This document shows, one piece after another, positions 17,281 through 31,000 of a stretch of 64,000 nt of DNA. The stretch spans positions 64,055,369-64,119,368 of the forward strand of contig OX442314.1 in assembly GCA_949358305.1 (NCBI GenBank), in the 5' to 3' direction. Below the pieces are notes generated by a model, which was not told the DNA's origin, made no database searches, and worked only from the letters and a program-made list of their open reading frames with translations. Each line of letters starts with the position of its first letter. The first letter of the stretch is position 1. This DNA is from Strigamia acuminata (taxonomy: Eukaryota > Arthropoda > Chilopoda > Geophilomorpha > Linotaeniidae). The position numbers and the translations under genes are program-made.

Positions 17281-19258
17281 TACCAAATATTCAAGAACTA
17301 CTCGAATGGTCAAAAACTAAACCCCAAATGAAAGAGCGGAAAAAACTGCACCAGAAACGTTAGTTAGACAACACCGCCCACAACTAACATAATTAATACA
17401 TATTTAATTGAACATTGTATGGTAAATTTTTTTGAGACACCCTTGACACCCTTGACCGGGCCGGTTTTATGCGGGCCACCCGGTATATATTATTCCAACA
17501 TGGTTAACAGAGTTAGTTAAGTTACTTTTGCCTCTTAATTTTTTATGTCACTTCACAAAATAATTTTTTTCTCCAGAACTAATGAATACATTGTCATAAA
17601 GTTTTAAGTGAATAAAGCAAAATGTTGGACAAGTATTCAGTTAAAATTACCAATTCCAAACACACAATTTTTACTTTAAAAAAAATGTACTGTATATATC
17701 AGTCATATCACATACTCGTACATATCCTCACAAACGTTAAAACCAAAATTAGGTCCATTTTATTGCTAAATTGATCCACCCAAATCAGAAAAATCGCGAG
17801 CCAACTAAAATTAAGACACGAATTGTTCGCAAACGTATCGCACTGGCGATGTGTCGCTATTAGGATGGTCGCTATATTACGATCAGTCGATATTACGGTC
17901 GCTGTTTTGATCCTTAAAGAGCGTCTGTCGAATTTTGAACTTCGCTTTTCTGTGGTTTACAGGATTTGATCTGTATCTTGTAGCAACGCAGAAAAATAAT
18001 GAACAGAACTTCATCTAGGAAAAAAGTTTACTTCACAATGAATTTATTTTATACATATTCTGCTGCCTAAACAGAAAAAAATGGGAGAAAAATATGGCGT
18101 TCTCCATTATCAGCAGGAGTTAAATAAATTGTTCGGATGTAAAAGAATTCACATATGTTGATTCATTTTTTATATTTTATTAAAAAAGGGAGGATTGTTT
18201 ATTTGGTAACTGACACTTCTTTTAATATATAAATATAGATCCATGTTTTTGTAAAAATGGAGACAGAAATTACCATTGTTCCGCAATAATTTTGTTTTTG
18301 TCATTGAAAGTTATCTACACACCAAATTAATCAAATAAAAGGTTATAATATTTGTGACATAAAAAAAAATTTAATGTAAATAGAATAATTAATTAAATTT
18401 AAAATAATGCAAATTAAAATTACAGTATTGATATAAAAGACGAATTGTTCTAACTTATAACAGGATAAGGATGAACATGACAATGTACAATGAAGCAGAG
18501 CAGGAGAGCTTAATATCCACCACAAAGAAAAGCAACCAAAACGTAACCTATTATGGCCTGCCAAATTAAACTTAAACTCGTCAATTTAAAATCTACAAAA
18601 AAAAGAATAAAAAGCACATAACTTGTATGTTGGTTTTTATTTGTTATAATTCAATTTCATTTTAATCACATTAAATTATGAATTATCGACCCTTTTTTAA
18701 AATCATTTTGCAAGTTGTGTAAAATATCTAAGTACTCTGTACATGTCAAACTTTTTAAATTTCATATGTATTTTTATTAAATTTTTTCATTTTTTTTTCA
18801 AAATCTGTACATGTACAAAAACAGATTTATTAATTACTATTGATAAAAATTCATTTTAAAAACACTTAAAAACTATGCTGTACACCATCACTTTCATAAT
18901 TATTTAATATAACCAAATTCTCAAGGAACAAAATCACAAAAAAAAAATTCATTTAAAAAATTGTGATCCAATCTAACAACTATTAGTCTAAAACGCTATT
19001 AATAAATAAGTGACAAGTCTATACTTAAAGACATAAACAATCACTAACCATAAACTTAAAAAAAATCATTAATTCTAATAATAAAACGGAAAAAATTACT
19101 TAATGAACATCTATACAATGACACTGATCTGAAGGCAACAGTTCACCTTTCACCCAATTTTACTTATTGAAAAGTTTTCTAAGTCACATCACACGTAGTG
19201 GACCCATCACAATGCACCACAATATGTTCTTAAATTATATTTGTTGAGTGAATGTACG
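17281..19258. other. AT-rich intergenic DNA and probable NIPBL 3' untranslated region
   Basis: No exon or intact element was found. The part next to 19258 is presumably the 3' untranslated region of NIPBL, read on the minus strand; TTTATT words (AATAAA on the minus strand), for example at 18636-18641, are candidates for its poly(A) signal. A short block at about 17455-17505 (GGGCCACCCGGTATATATTA) resembles one at 26718-26765. Confidence 0.45.
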
Positions 19259-22062
19259 TCACGTCATGTAGTCCGGGTCACTACCTTCGTCACTACTTTC
19301 CTCTGAATCCAATATTCTCCGTCGTTTTTTCTTCGGACGTTTTTTCAGTTTCTCTTTTAATTTTGGAGTCCTTGTCTTTGTCCGTGGACTTTTCACAATC
19401 ACAGACATTGCAGCTGTGGCTTTACTTCGGGCTAAATTCACAGAATCCTTAAAAAATGTAAACCAGAAATTTTATTTCACAATTGACACAATTGACCAGA
19501 ATAAAAAACACAAAGCATTTTTATCAAACATAGCATTTCCTTCTTCAGCTGACAAAAAAGCTGCTGTGTCTGAGTTTAAATTGATATGTAAGAATGCAAT
19601 CATATAAAATCTAATTAGTTGAAACAATATGAAGAGAACATTATACGTGGAAACATTTCAAAAGCAGATTCAGCACTCTTTAAAAACAAATTGCATTGCA
19701 AAATCTAATTCGTTAATCAAATTGTGTGATTCTAACCACAGCTATGAATTTTCAAGATATTACAAGTTTTTAATCAATTTTCCGATAGTCTTCAAAATAA
19801 AGTAAAAAAAAAAAATTTATTATATAACTTGTGTGTTTTGGTGGGCATTTTGGTGATCACACTAAAACACCTTTCCTGGATGATTCCATAAATGTGCCAT
19901 GCACTGCCATCTTGTACTGTAAAGTGTCATAAATACATGTTTCATCGCTATTTTTAAGCCACGAAATTGGTTGTTAGTTTGATTATTTTCACTCTTTTGC
20001 TTTGTGTTATACTTTCAACATCTCGGTTTTCCAAGACGAGATCTGGCGGTCCCGAGACGAGATCTCATACGAGACGAGACAAGAACAACAAAAAAAACAA
20101 ATAGAAACAATCAAAAACAATCAAAAAACAATAAGAAACAATAAAAAAAACGTACAAATCACGTTACAACTCGTAACGTGGGTTGTACGTTTTTATTGTA
20201 TATCAGAATAATCATGTTTCGTTTTGACGAGACTGAGATCTCGAAACGAAAAAAGTTCGAGATCTCCGAGACCGAGATCCCGAGATCTCCGAGACCGAGA
20301 TCCCGAGATCAGCGAGATCTGAAAGTACAGCTTTGTGCGTCCCAGTTAACGAGCGGTGAGTACAGATTTAAGCAGTTACCTGGTTCCCCTCATTTTTTTC
20401 TCTACAAAATGATTGATAAAAATGCATTTAACACTCTTCAACTTTCTCTTTCTAAATGAGGACCATAGCAGCTTGCCAATATAACTCATGACATGTTGCA
20501 AAGGGTGTTTGATAGCATCTCGTCTGGGTTGCAAGCATGTATTAGTGTAGGCGGAGAATACTTTGAATAAATATCTAAAAAATCCTCATTTAGCAATACA
20601 AACAAGTCTAAAATTCCAGTGAAATACATTTTTATCAATAATTTTGCAAGAAAAAAATTTTGATTATAATTGTTTCTGACTAAACAAATGATGCTCTATG
20701 ACTTTACAATTGACATTTTACAGGTTGCATTGTCACTTTTTAAGTTTACAATGTGAAAAACCATAACACATTGTTGAAAACCCAAATTTGTTTTGCTTAA
20801 TGAATTGCCCATCTCCTGTTTACTCTAGAAGAACAAGATGGCCAGGGAACCAGGCCGCCTCAGATGCTAATGGAGAACTTTGTGAATTGTTGTTTCTGAT
20901 AGAAAAGCCATTTTTGTACACTTCCCCTTTTTAAAAATTATTTTTGACTTAATTGATCTCCAAAACAAGACACATAACATGAATAAAAACTTTAATAATA
21001 GCATGGTGGACACCGTGTTTGATATCAGTGCACCTCTCAGGAGTTCACCTATATTTCAGATAATTCTTCCAATATGCAAAGCTATAGTAGTTCACGTTTA
21101 GTTAGTTCAAACAGACCAAACTTCTGACATTCAACTTTCACAAGCCCACAACTTATAATTGATAAAAATACTTATATTGCTAATCAGTTTTCTTTTGAAA
21201 CACTTACCTTGTGTTTACCAGGTGTTAAGTGACTAATTTTATCCTCTTCGGAGCTTAATGCAGAAACATTGTTTATAGAAACACCAGTACATTCTTGACC
21301 TCTCACTATTCTAGAACTTGAAGGTCTATTTAATTTTGCTCCATCATCGTCATCTTCATCTTCACTTCTATCAATGCTCAGCATCAATTCTTTAAACTGA
21401 AAAAAAAAGAGTTAATTTTTCAACCAAATATGTCTAAACAGTTTTCATTACATCTAGGTACTGCTGAATGAGGTGGCGCCGATCCACTTTCTCGGCCAAA
21501 GATCTTGTGCCTTCTTGCAATGTATCTAATGTTGCTTGCGGAGTGAAAGTGACATTAACTTTTCTTGTCAGACTTTTTTCGTACACCTTAGCTGCTTCTG
21601 CTGGCGAATACTGATGCACTTTACTGTCCGTAAAACAATACGTTTCCTTGAGATGTTGCTTGAGCATCAGCAATAATAGGCATCCTTGGGAAGCTGCAAT
21701 ACAATTTTCTAGTGCTGAAATATCTTCTGGCAACCGACCTAATATAAGGAAATGTTTTAAGATATTAATTTCTTGGGTAACTAACTGAATTATTTAACAA
21801 ATATGCCTTTTACATACTTAATAGAACTTCAATATCATCGTCGTCGTCATCATCCGCTGCTATTTGAGTCTTTTCAGAATTGCCTTCAAATGTTTGATTT
21901 GGAATTAAACCCTAAAACAATCAAAAAGAAATGTTTAATCACATTAAGAATTGAATGACATTGACTATAACAATGTGATAAGCAAATCACAAAACAACAA
22001 AGGTAAATTTTGTTGTTTGTCACAAAATTTACCTCCTGCCTAACATCAGCTTGAACGAAATT
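19259..22062 (-). other. NIPBL: NIPBL carboxy-terminal exon block
   Basis: A 30-bp exon (22062-22033), an acidic exon with a seven-Asp run, and the large exon with ASQGCLLLLMLKQHLKE and SPAEAAKVYEK lead into FKELMLSID. After this the protein is short: a serine/acid-rich exon ends in TPGKHK and splices in phase 0 to the last exon, a basic tail (KKRPKKKRRRILDSEES) ending DPDYMT and TGA at 19259. The tail resembles a nuclear-localisation signal. The 30-bp exon is supported only by splice signals and phase. Confidence 0.8.
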
Positions 22063-25000
22063 CTGGGTTTTGTTTGTAGCAGAAATCTATGTGTAAATAA
22101 ATAATAATATAACTAATAATATTCAAATAATAAGCTAAAAAATAATAATTGCAAGACATAACTTTGGCCAACATAAAAAAAATGTACCAACTAAAAACAA
22201 TCTTACAGTAATTGAAACAAATTCCTGCAAAGGTCAAATCTCGCTATTACAAATACCTATATTATCGAGTTTGACTGGAAAGGCAATCAGAAATGCAATG
22301 TTAATTCAGTATTGCGATTATTTTTGCTTAAAAATGGCATACATGTTTTAACTGAAGCTGAAAAGAAAGCTAATAGGCAACCAAAAATAACTGATTTTTT
22401 TTACAATGTAGTGATGTCTTTAAGACTGGTGAAGTAATTATGGAATAAAAAAAAATGTGTTTAACTTTAAAAATCCCTCACAATCCTGAAGCTGGAAATT
22501 TGGATTATGCCACTTGTATAAACATCTACAAATAAATGATGTTATTTATGGCTTGTCCAATATATGTACAGCCTTGGACATAAAAATCGTCCCATTCCAG
22601 GTTGAGGCTCACCTGCAGAATGAGCATTTTTGGCTGTGTCCTTCAGGTAGTGCAAAAACTCACTGATGAGTTGTGACAAATTGACATTTAAATGATGTCA
22701 CTCAATCACCATCACATCATGGGTTTAGATTGTGTGACATCATTTAAATGTCAATTTGTCACAACTCATCAGTGAGTTTTTGCACTACCTGATGAACACA
22801 GCCATTTTTATGTCCAAGGCAGTACCTTAATTCAGTACTTTTAAAGAACAATTCCGCCAGGCAGGGAGTTCTGTATGAACTGAAAGTGTTAGCGGTCGGA
22901 TGTTTTAGAATTGATTGCCGCTTTCAGGCAACTTAAAGTTGTTGCTCGTGATATAAGGGGATCCATAGATAAAATCAAGATGGATAACACATCCTCCATT
23001 GCCACTACAGTCAAAGCTGCGTAGCCCGGACATAGCACCGTCCGGACAGCTGTGTGGTCCGGACAGGTTTGCGGGGACCCGGACCCAACCAATAAGGAGC
23101 AATGGAAAATTTGCTCTTTGGTCCGGACAGCTCCCCTTTCCGGATTCCGGACAAAGCGATGCGTCCCATATAGGGAAAAATCGCTGTGAAGTCCGGACAA
23201 AACCTGATTTTCTAATGAAACAAATTACAAAAAGAATTAAAAACACTAAAATTTGAATAAAAAATTAATTTGTTGCAGTTTCACAAGGATTATAAAAGGA
23301 AATTTGCGTTAAAGGTATTGTTGTGCCATGTGCACGTCGTAATGTGCACGTCTTTACGTCTTCAAGAACGTAGACATTACGTAATTTTAGCGGTGTTTTG
23401 CATTTGCACTACCCTTTAGCGCAAATTTCTGTTTTAAACCCTTATGAACCTGACAATAAACTAATTTTTAATTTTTAATTTAATTTTTAGTGTTTAAAAT
23501 TCTTTTTATTGTTTTTTTTTAATGTAGCGGAAATTGATTTTCCTTAACTCTCTTGTCCGGACATGTGGCATTCGTCCGGACAAGAGAGCGTACGCGCCCT
23601 ACAGAACGGACATTCCCTAGACCGGACAAGTTTCTGGGACCCGTCCTATGTCCGGGCTACGCAGCTTTGACTGTATTAACAATCTAGGTAGTCTGCGTTC
23701 CCCCTAACTCACCGCAGTTGGAAAGAGACATCACAGTAATTGCAAAACATATTCCATGCATAGAAAACTGTCTCGCTGTTGCAGCTTCCCTAGGGAATAT
23801 TTTCGACGCCGAGGATTGGAAGTTACTGTAAATTCTGGTAATTTTTCTGCTATTAATTCCAAATGGGGTCCATTTAGTCTAGATTTGTTCGCTTCTCTAA
23901 ATAATTTCCAACTGAGAGACTGGATCCTTCTACCTTAGCATTCAACGTCCTTACTCAGGATTGGGGCAAAGAAATTCCCCCACTTTCTTTAATTTCTGCA
24001 TGTTTGCAAAAGCTAAAGGATTCTTCGTTTTCTCGACAGGACCGCGTTCTAATCGCTCCAGTCTGGCCAACCCAACCCTCGTTTCCAATGCTAGGAAAGT
24101 TCTCAGCAGCACCTCCTCTTCTTCCTTTAGTTCTAAATCTCATCCTTAACCCGCTGGAGGAATCGCACCCATTGGTGCTAAACAGTTCACTCCGTCCAGC
24201 CCCTTGGAAGCTATCTTCGCTCAGTTCCAAAAGAGAAAATTATCAGAAGTTGTTGTCAAGTTGCTGGGGACACTTGGAAGGGCTCCTCTTGCAAAACCTA
24301 TGAGTGAGCTTGGCAACGATGGTTTTCTTGGGCTCAGAGAAAGAATATGGACCCTTTTCTCCCCCTCCGGTTACTTTAGCTAATTATTTAGTTTCCCTCT
24401 TTGACTCCGGTCTACCTTATTTTTCAATTAGCGTGCATTGATCCACAATTTCCCAAACACTTTGTATCAACGGTTCAGAGCCTATGGGCTGTCTTCCCCT
24501 GCTTAGTAGGGTTCCACAACACAACAGCCAAGTTTTTACCGCCAAATCACTTCTGCCAACCCCATAACCGCCAAACCATTTCCGCCAATGCAGTTCAGCA
24601 AAGTAACTACAGCAAATGCATGGGGCGCCAATAAAAATAGCAGCAAACAACCGCAAATGTTAGAAAAATACCGAAAATGACTAAAAAGTAATAAAAAGAC
24701 TGAAAATGACCAAAAAATAATGAAAAGACTGAAAATGACCAAAAAATAATGAAAAGACTGAAAATGACCAAAAAATAAGAAAAAGACTGAAAATGTTGCG
24801 AAAAATAACGAAAACGAACAAAAATGTTGCGAAAATAACAAAAACGACCGAAAATTGCTAAAAACGATCGAAAATGTTCCAAAAACAACCAAAAACGTTA
24901 ATAAAAATAAAGAAAACGACCTGAAACATACTGAAAACGTTCTGCCGTATATATCGAACAAACGTTTGCTCGTTTTTTCTATCACTTGCGGTAGTTACTT

Positions 25001-28000
25001 TCCTGAACTGCATTGGCGGAAGTGATTTGTCGAAAAAAACTTGGCGATGGTGTCATGCTACAGGTTCTTAAGACTATGAAAGCCATTCTGTTGACAAAAA
25101 AAATCGACTCAATCGATTTAAATGTATCCTTTAACCACCGGCTGAGATTGCCGATGTGAAATAAGAGCCGTCCTTGATAGTAGCGACTAAAGGTTCATTC
25201 CCGGGAATTCCCGGAAATTTTTACAATTTCCCAACTCCTATTTCCCGAGAAATTTAATTTAATTTCCCGGGAATTCCTGACACAAACAAATGTTTGGTGC
25301 ACGTGAATATGCGTAGCATACATGTTGCAGAATCCAACGTGCATGCGACGTATATGCAACTTGCACATTTATATTGCATTCCCATCGCATTCCCGTCACA
25401 TTCCCATCGCATTTGCTACGCATTGCCGTCGGCGTTGGCGATCGCATTCGCTCCGCATTCTTTCTAAGGAAAGATTAAAGAGAAAATATAAAAAATTTCC
25501 ATTCTCTTAAAAATTCCACTAATAAGATAAAAGCTAAAAAGAAAAGTGAGACACAAAAGACACTTATTCCTCCATTCTTAATTTAATCGTATGTCCTCAT
25601 CTCAAAAAGAAAATCAATCGTTAAACCTTTCCATCGGCAGCTGCCAGGGGTAGCTGTGCTGGCGCGCGGTATCTTGATACCAAATTCAAACACTAAATTC
25701 CATTTGTGCACCCGAAAACACTGAAGTCTAAAATTGTTTATAGGACAGCAGTCAATCGTGTATTTGCTGCGTTTATGCGCATGCAAAAGGAACTTTTCGT
25801 TTACATTTTGGCATCGAGATACTGGGCGAACACTGTGATAATGCATATGGTTCAAAGTTTCAGTTTATACCGTTTATGCCGTTTATAGAAACAGCCAAAA
25901 TAGTACGCAGAAACATGCCTAACCGTGATTGTGTTCACTTATACGCCGGTTTGTTGTATCATTTTTGCGTCGCAATCGCGCGAGTACATGGTGCATAAAA
26001 ATTCTATTTCTTTAATTTAAGCAACGAATTGTGATTGTGGCCCCTTATTTAACCATAATTTAGCATTTACTCACATTTTGGGAGGTGAATGCATCACCAG
26101 AAAGTGTTTATGAGCCTTGAAATGTGTCTTTTTAAATTTTTCTTAGTGTTTTTAGTGATTTTTTTGTTTTCAGTGCAAAAATACATCATTTTGTCGAAAT
26201 TGAATTAAATTTTCCAGTTTCCCGAGAGAGAAAAAAGGACGCATAAAATGAACCTTTAGTAGCGACGGCTATTATTCTAGAACTATTAAAACAAAAAACG
26301 AAACAAAATGAACGTTCGTTTTGAGTTGTTTTGCGTTCTTTCTAAGTCATTTTGCCTTTGTTTTGTATAGTTTTGCATTCGTTCCAAATGCAAAATAGAA
26401 GTAAAATGAACGGAAACGGCCACAAGTAGAAATGAGCCGACCTTGAATTGCAGCCGTAAATACATTACATTAAAAAAATGTCAAAATCATAAGAAAAAAA
26501 ATACATTAAAAAATGTGGTGCAGTTTCTTTTGTTCTTTTGTTTGGTGTTTAGTTTTTGACAATCAAGCGTTTGTTCTCGAGATATTTACAATTTTAATCA
26601 ATTTTTGTCCCAATTTTCCAAATTTGATTGCACTAATCATTCCTGAATTTCAGATTTTGTGGTACTTTTTGAATCTCTTCATTTTTTTTAGACATCCTCA
26701 GTTACCCTCCTCGTATTGTCGAGCCAGTTTTATTTGGGCCACCGGGTATTTATCAGGAAACTCTTCCATTAAGAAATGAAATTAATGTTCCAATGTTTGA
26801 TTTTCACAAAATTATGCACATACCCATGCTAAGGATAACTCCAAATAATCTACATTATTTAGTTAATGCAATGACAAATAGACTCACCATAGTTATAGAA
26901 AGTAAACCCAAACATTAGAAATGAAAATCGATTACAATTTTGATGATTTACAACTGATAGACTCAAACTTTTTTCCAGCATAAATGACATTTTTTGAACA
27001 ATTTATTTTGTTTCTTAACCCTCCACACCCCAACCTAGGGTCAATTTTGACCTCCAAAAGTGTTTTTATTTTTTTTCTTGAAAACTATCAGGATTTTCAT
27101 TCTAAAATTTCATGCATTTTCATTTAACATCATAACAATAAAAAAAAATAGATTTAAAAATCGCAAAAAAACATTTTTCACAAAATTCCTTTGTTTACTC
27201 ACTACTTTTAAATACAATGTCAATTATTTTTGTCGCTCTCTTTTGAAAAATACCGAATTGCTTAAATTTCTTCATAAACATGAAATACCCAAAGAATAAA
27301 ACCATTTTCACTCATTTTTTGAAAAGATTTTTCGATTTGAGGTCAAAAATGACCTAGGTTGTGTGTAAGAGATTTTTTTTAGGTTGGTACTGCTAAGCTT
27401 AAACTTGATTTGAGTTATAGTAGTATAATATTATACACTTGTAAATAAATTTTCAAGTCAAAATTTGACTTGGAACTAATAAACTTGTAGTGGTCTCAAA
27501 CATTTTTCCACCATTTTTCATGTCGTTTTTTCAGGTATTTTTTTTAAACAATGTTTTTGTGATTGTAAGGTAAATTTAACCTCGGTATAACTGTGCTACT
27601 TATAAGAACTAATTTTTGCTCCCTCGAACTGTTCGTAATAGTGAGGTTTCAGCTTGTATTGAAAATGGTTGGATAACATTAAAAATGGTTGGATAACATT
27701 AAAAATGGTTGGATAACATTAAAAATGGTTGGATAATATTAAAAATGGTTGGATAACATTAAAAATGGTTAGAAAACGTTAAAAATGGTTGGATAACATT
27801 GAAAATGGTTGGATAACATTAAAAATGGTTGGATAACGTTGAAAATGGTTGGATAACCTAGAAAAAGGAAAGATAAAGTCAGGGTGACTGCTGACATGTA
27901 AGGCACCTTTGTTCAAAAACTTTTATGGCACCTTATCCCCTGATTATTTTTTTCGGGCTCAGATTGTCAGGGGCCCCAAATTGCAAAGAAAATATTTCAA

Positions 28001-31000
28001 GTAAAATTTTTTGAAATTTCTTTCAAAGGCCCTGAAAAAAAGCTGCAAAAAAAGAGAGCCCCCCTCAGACCTGAAAATCTTTTCTGAGGCCACAAAATCA
28101 CACTGGGCCAAAAGTGGGGTAAACATGTCACTGCTAGCACTTTATGATTGAGCAAGAATTCTAAAATATGAGCATTTCAGATTATGATTAAACGCAAATT
28201 ATCTAATTTCGCGATTTCAGTTATGATTAAAGGCAAAATAAATTCTTGAGACGTAACGTGATGATGTAACGTCGTAACGAATTTTTTTATAGAGAAAAGC
28301 ACTTAGTGCCCACCTTTTTCATACGATAAATGTAATATTGTAAATGCAATATTGTGTGTTAAACTATGTACACATGAGACTTTCAGAATCTGAATATTCA
28401 GAGTCTGAAATTTCAGGTTGTCACTCCGCAAACGAAATGATTCCGCCTGTATGTTTAGCTGTGTCATTCCGTGCGCGGAAATTGTTTGGTACACACAATC
28501 TGTGCACGTGTTGTAATTACAAATGGCGACCACTTTTAAAAATATTGTAGTTTGATTGTGCAAAATAAATAGATTACTGTATTTTTAAATTAATAATTAA
28601 TAATAAAAATAAATAATAAAATAAATTAATCAAACGTTTGCAACAGCCCTGGAAAATATTGAAAAGTCTGGGATCACATTAGCAATGAAGTTGTGGCGTC
28701 TCAGATGATTTGAACCAGACCTAGCCTGACTTAATCTAAACTCACCGAACCAGAAACAACCATCACATTGCTTGTGTAGCTAAAACGATCCCACCACTAA
28801 ACTGATCGAATCTCGTTCAAAAAGATTTGATCAAGTTGAAAAAAGTTTGATAACGTTAAGGAAATTCAAATTTTACTAAAGTTTCCATTCAACAATTGGA
28901 AAATTTCATTCCATCACTTTTTCCACCCACACTAATTACAGATTTAAAATTTCCCCCGCACTTAATTAGAGACACGCGGTCTAATGGAGCTACGTGCACA
29001 ATTAGAGAAAATACGTGAATTATATTTGATCTTGATATACTTTAGCAAATTCCTAGCATTTGATAATCGTACAATTATTACAACCAACCTAAAACGAATA
29101 CAATTGCGGAATTCAAGCAATGGTTCTGACACGGCATTTGCGTTTTACACATGTATAGGCTTTTGGAACATACTAGCTGAGCACGTTCCAACTACCTTCA
29201 AACAGAAAATAGCCGTGTGGCTATAATAAAGAATATCTTATTCTTATAACTGACATTCTCAAGAATGGAACTGAGAGGCAAAATTCATTACACGATATAC
29301 TTTATCAGATCACTATAGAACAAAAACATGTCAAATTTAGAACAAAATTGAATGGTAAGAGTGCTAATAACTATAAGCAAAATAAGCAAACTACCTCTTT
29401 AAATGTCTGCAACAAATTCGACCCTGATACTGAGATGATAATATCTATGTGGTGAATGACAAAAAGTGCTTCATCTTGAGTTTGGTATGGAAAATAGGCC
29501 AAATTGTCAGCAACATAAAGCAATTCACTAATGGGAGTTTTCTATAAATGCAAAAGAATAAAATTATTAAAACTCAAAAAAGGTCTGTCGACTAATTATG
29601 TTCAATCTTTTAACCATTTGTTCATCAAACTGTTTGAGAAGAGACAAAATAAAGGCCCGTCGATGTTGCCGCGTCCCACGGACAACTGTATATAAATAAC
29701 CGTTGAGGCTCGCTAACGAATCACCAGGATTTGTACCTTGCCGATAGCCCCTTAAAAACTGACTGGAATTCTGCTGAATTATCTTATGCAATTTAAACGA
29801 CATTTTCACACCAGCTACAGCCTTCATCTATTAACAAAGAAACAACTTTGTTTAATTGCACCAAGCATCATTTTAAACACGAAAAATACGGTATTGGCCC
29901 AATATGTGGTAATAGAAATGTCAAATTCAAATAATCACTTCAATTGATGCAAATACAGTATATGCATTCCAACGAATTACAACAGTTTACAACAGTTGGA
30001 TTTTTATTTTATGTGCAGCATTGAAGTAGATTGAAGCAGAAGAAATGTGCCAATTCGAGGTTTTTTTACACCGTTTGAGCCAATACAGTAAGGTAAGAAA
30101 TAGTCACTTGAATGAAGCCAGGATACTTCTTCTCTATCTCTTGAAGCTGCTGATCGGCCTTTGCTCTGACATTCGCTTCAACATCAGTGCTCATACAGAT
30201 CAAATATGGTACTATCTGTTGTTAGTAAAGCATTATGAAAACATTAGAAAAAATTGCCGGTATTATCTAAAAGAACTTGAGAATAAATCGAATCCATTCC
30301 AATCAAATTACCTGAACTGGATGCACTAAACCTTGATTGAGGATTAATTGAATAACTTGCATAGCTACAGTTCGTACTTGAGTGTTGGAGTGCATAAATG
30401 ATTCAAGAATGTGTTTCAAGTAAACTTGAATTATTGTGCTGGCCATGCCAGATGTTATGTCACCCATCTCTTTAATATCTTCTTTTTTACTGGCTTTCAG
30501 CCCTGTTGAAAAATCACATTATCTTAGCAAAAATAGAAGCAAATAGACATAGAAGAAAGAAAGAAATTAATAAATATACGGTACACACATTCAGAATCTT
30601 GTTTTATCATTCGTGTTTCTTCTTCTTGTAAATATGTTTGCAAATTCCTCAACACCTGACATTTCAGCTTGATGGAAGCATTTTCGTTAATCAGTAAAGT
30701 ATTATACAACTCCTTAAGTTCAATTTCTAGCATTAAATCATAGTGCCGAATGCAGGTAAATCCTAGTCCCGTTAGTGCTTTGTGCTGCACTTCTTCATCG
30801 GCATGTTTCATAAAATACATCATTACTTCGTACACCTTTTCCCTTATTAAATACTGGCACTGTAAACAAATAAATGAGCAAACAATTAAACTGTTATGAT
30901 CGATGAACGTGTTCACCTAGATGCTACACGCTTACACTCTACTTTTCTCACTACTTAACACAACTATTAAGTAGGTAGCCTCAAGTGGGCCTAAATCCCA

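Larger units (their letters stand above)
22063..29394 (-). other. longest NIPBL intron (7.3 kb), filled with repeats
   Basis: Between the exon ending at 29395 and the 30-bp exon at 22062 there is no other NIPBL-like exon. The intron holds a palindromic MITE (22569-22822), a CCGGACATAG MITE (23008-23673), a DIRS-like relic (about 23690-24400), another inverted-repeat element (24527-25045), a hAT element (25188-26258), a possible piggyBac-like MITE (about 27018-27374) and a 20-bp tandem repeat (27656-27860). The stretch 27880-29390 shows nothing recognisable beyond AT-rich sequence. Confidence 0.7.

Noticed and set aside
24536-24985. Phe-rich minus-strand frame of 149 codons
   Set aside because: Derived from A-tract repeats in an inverted-repeat element; no conserved domain.
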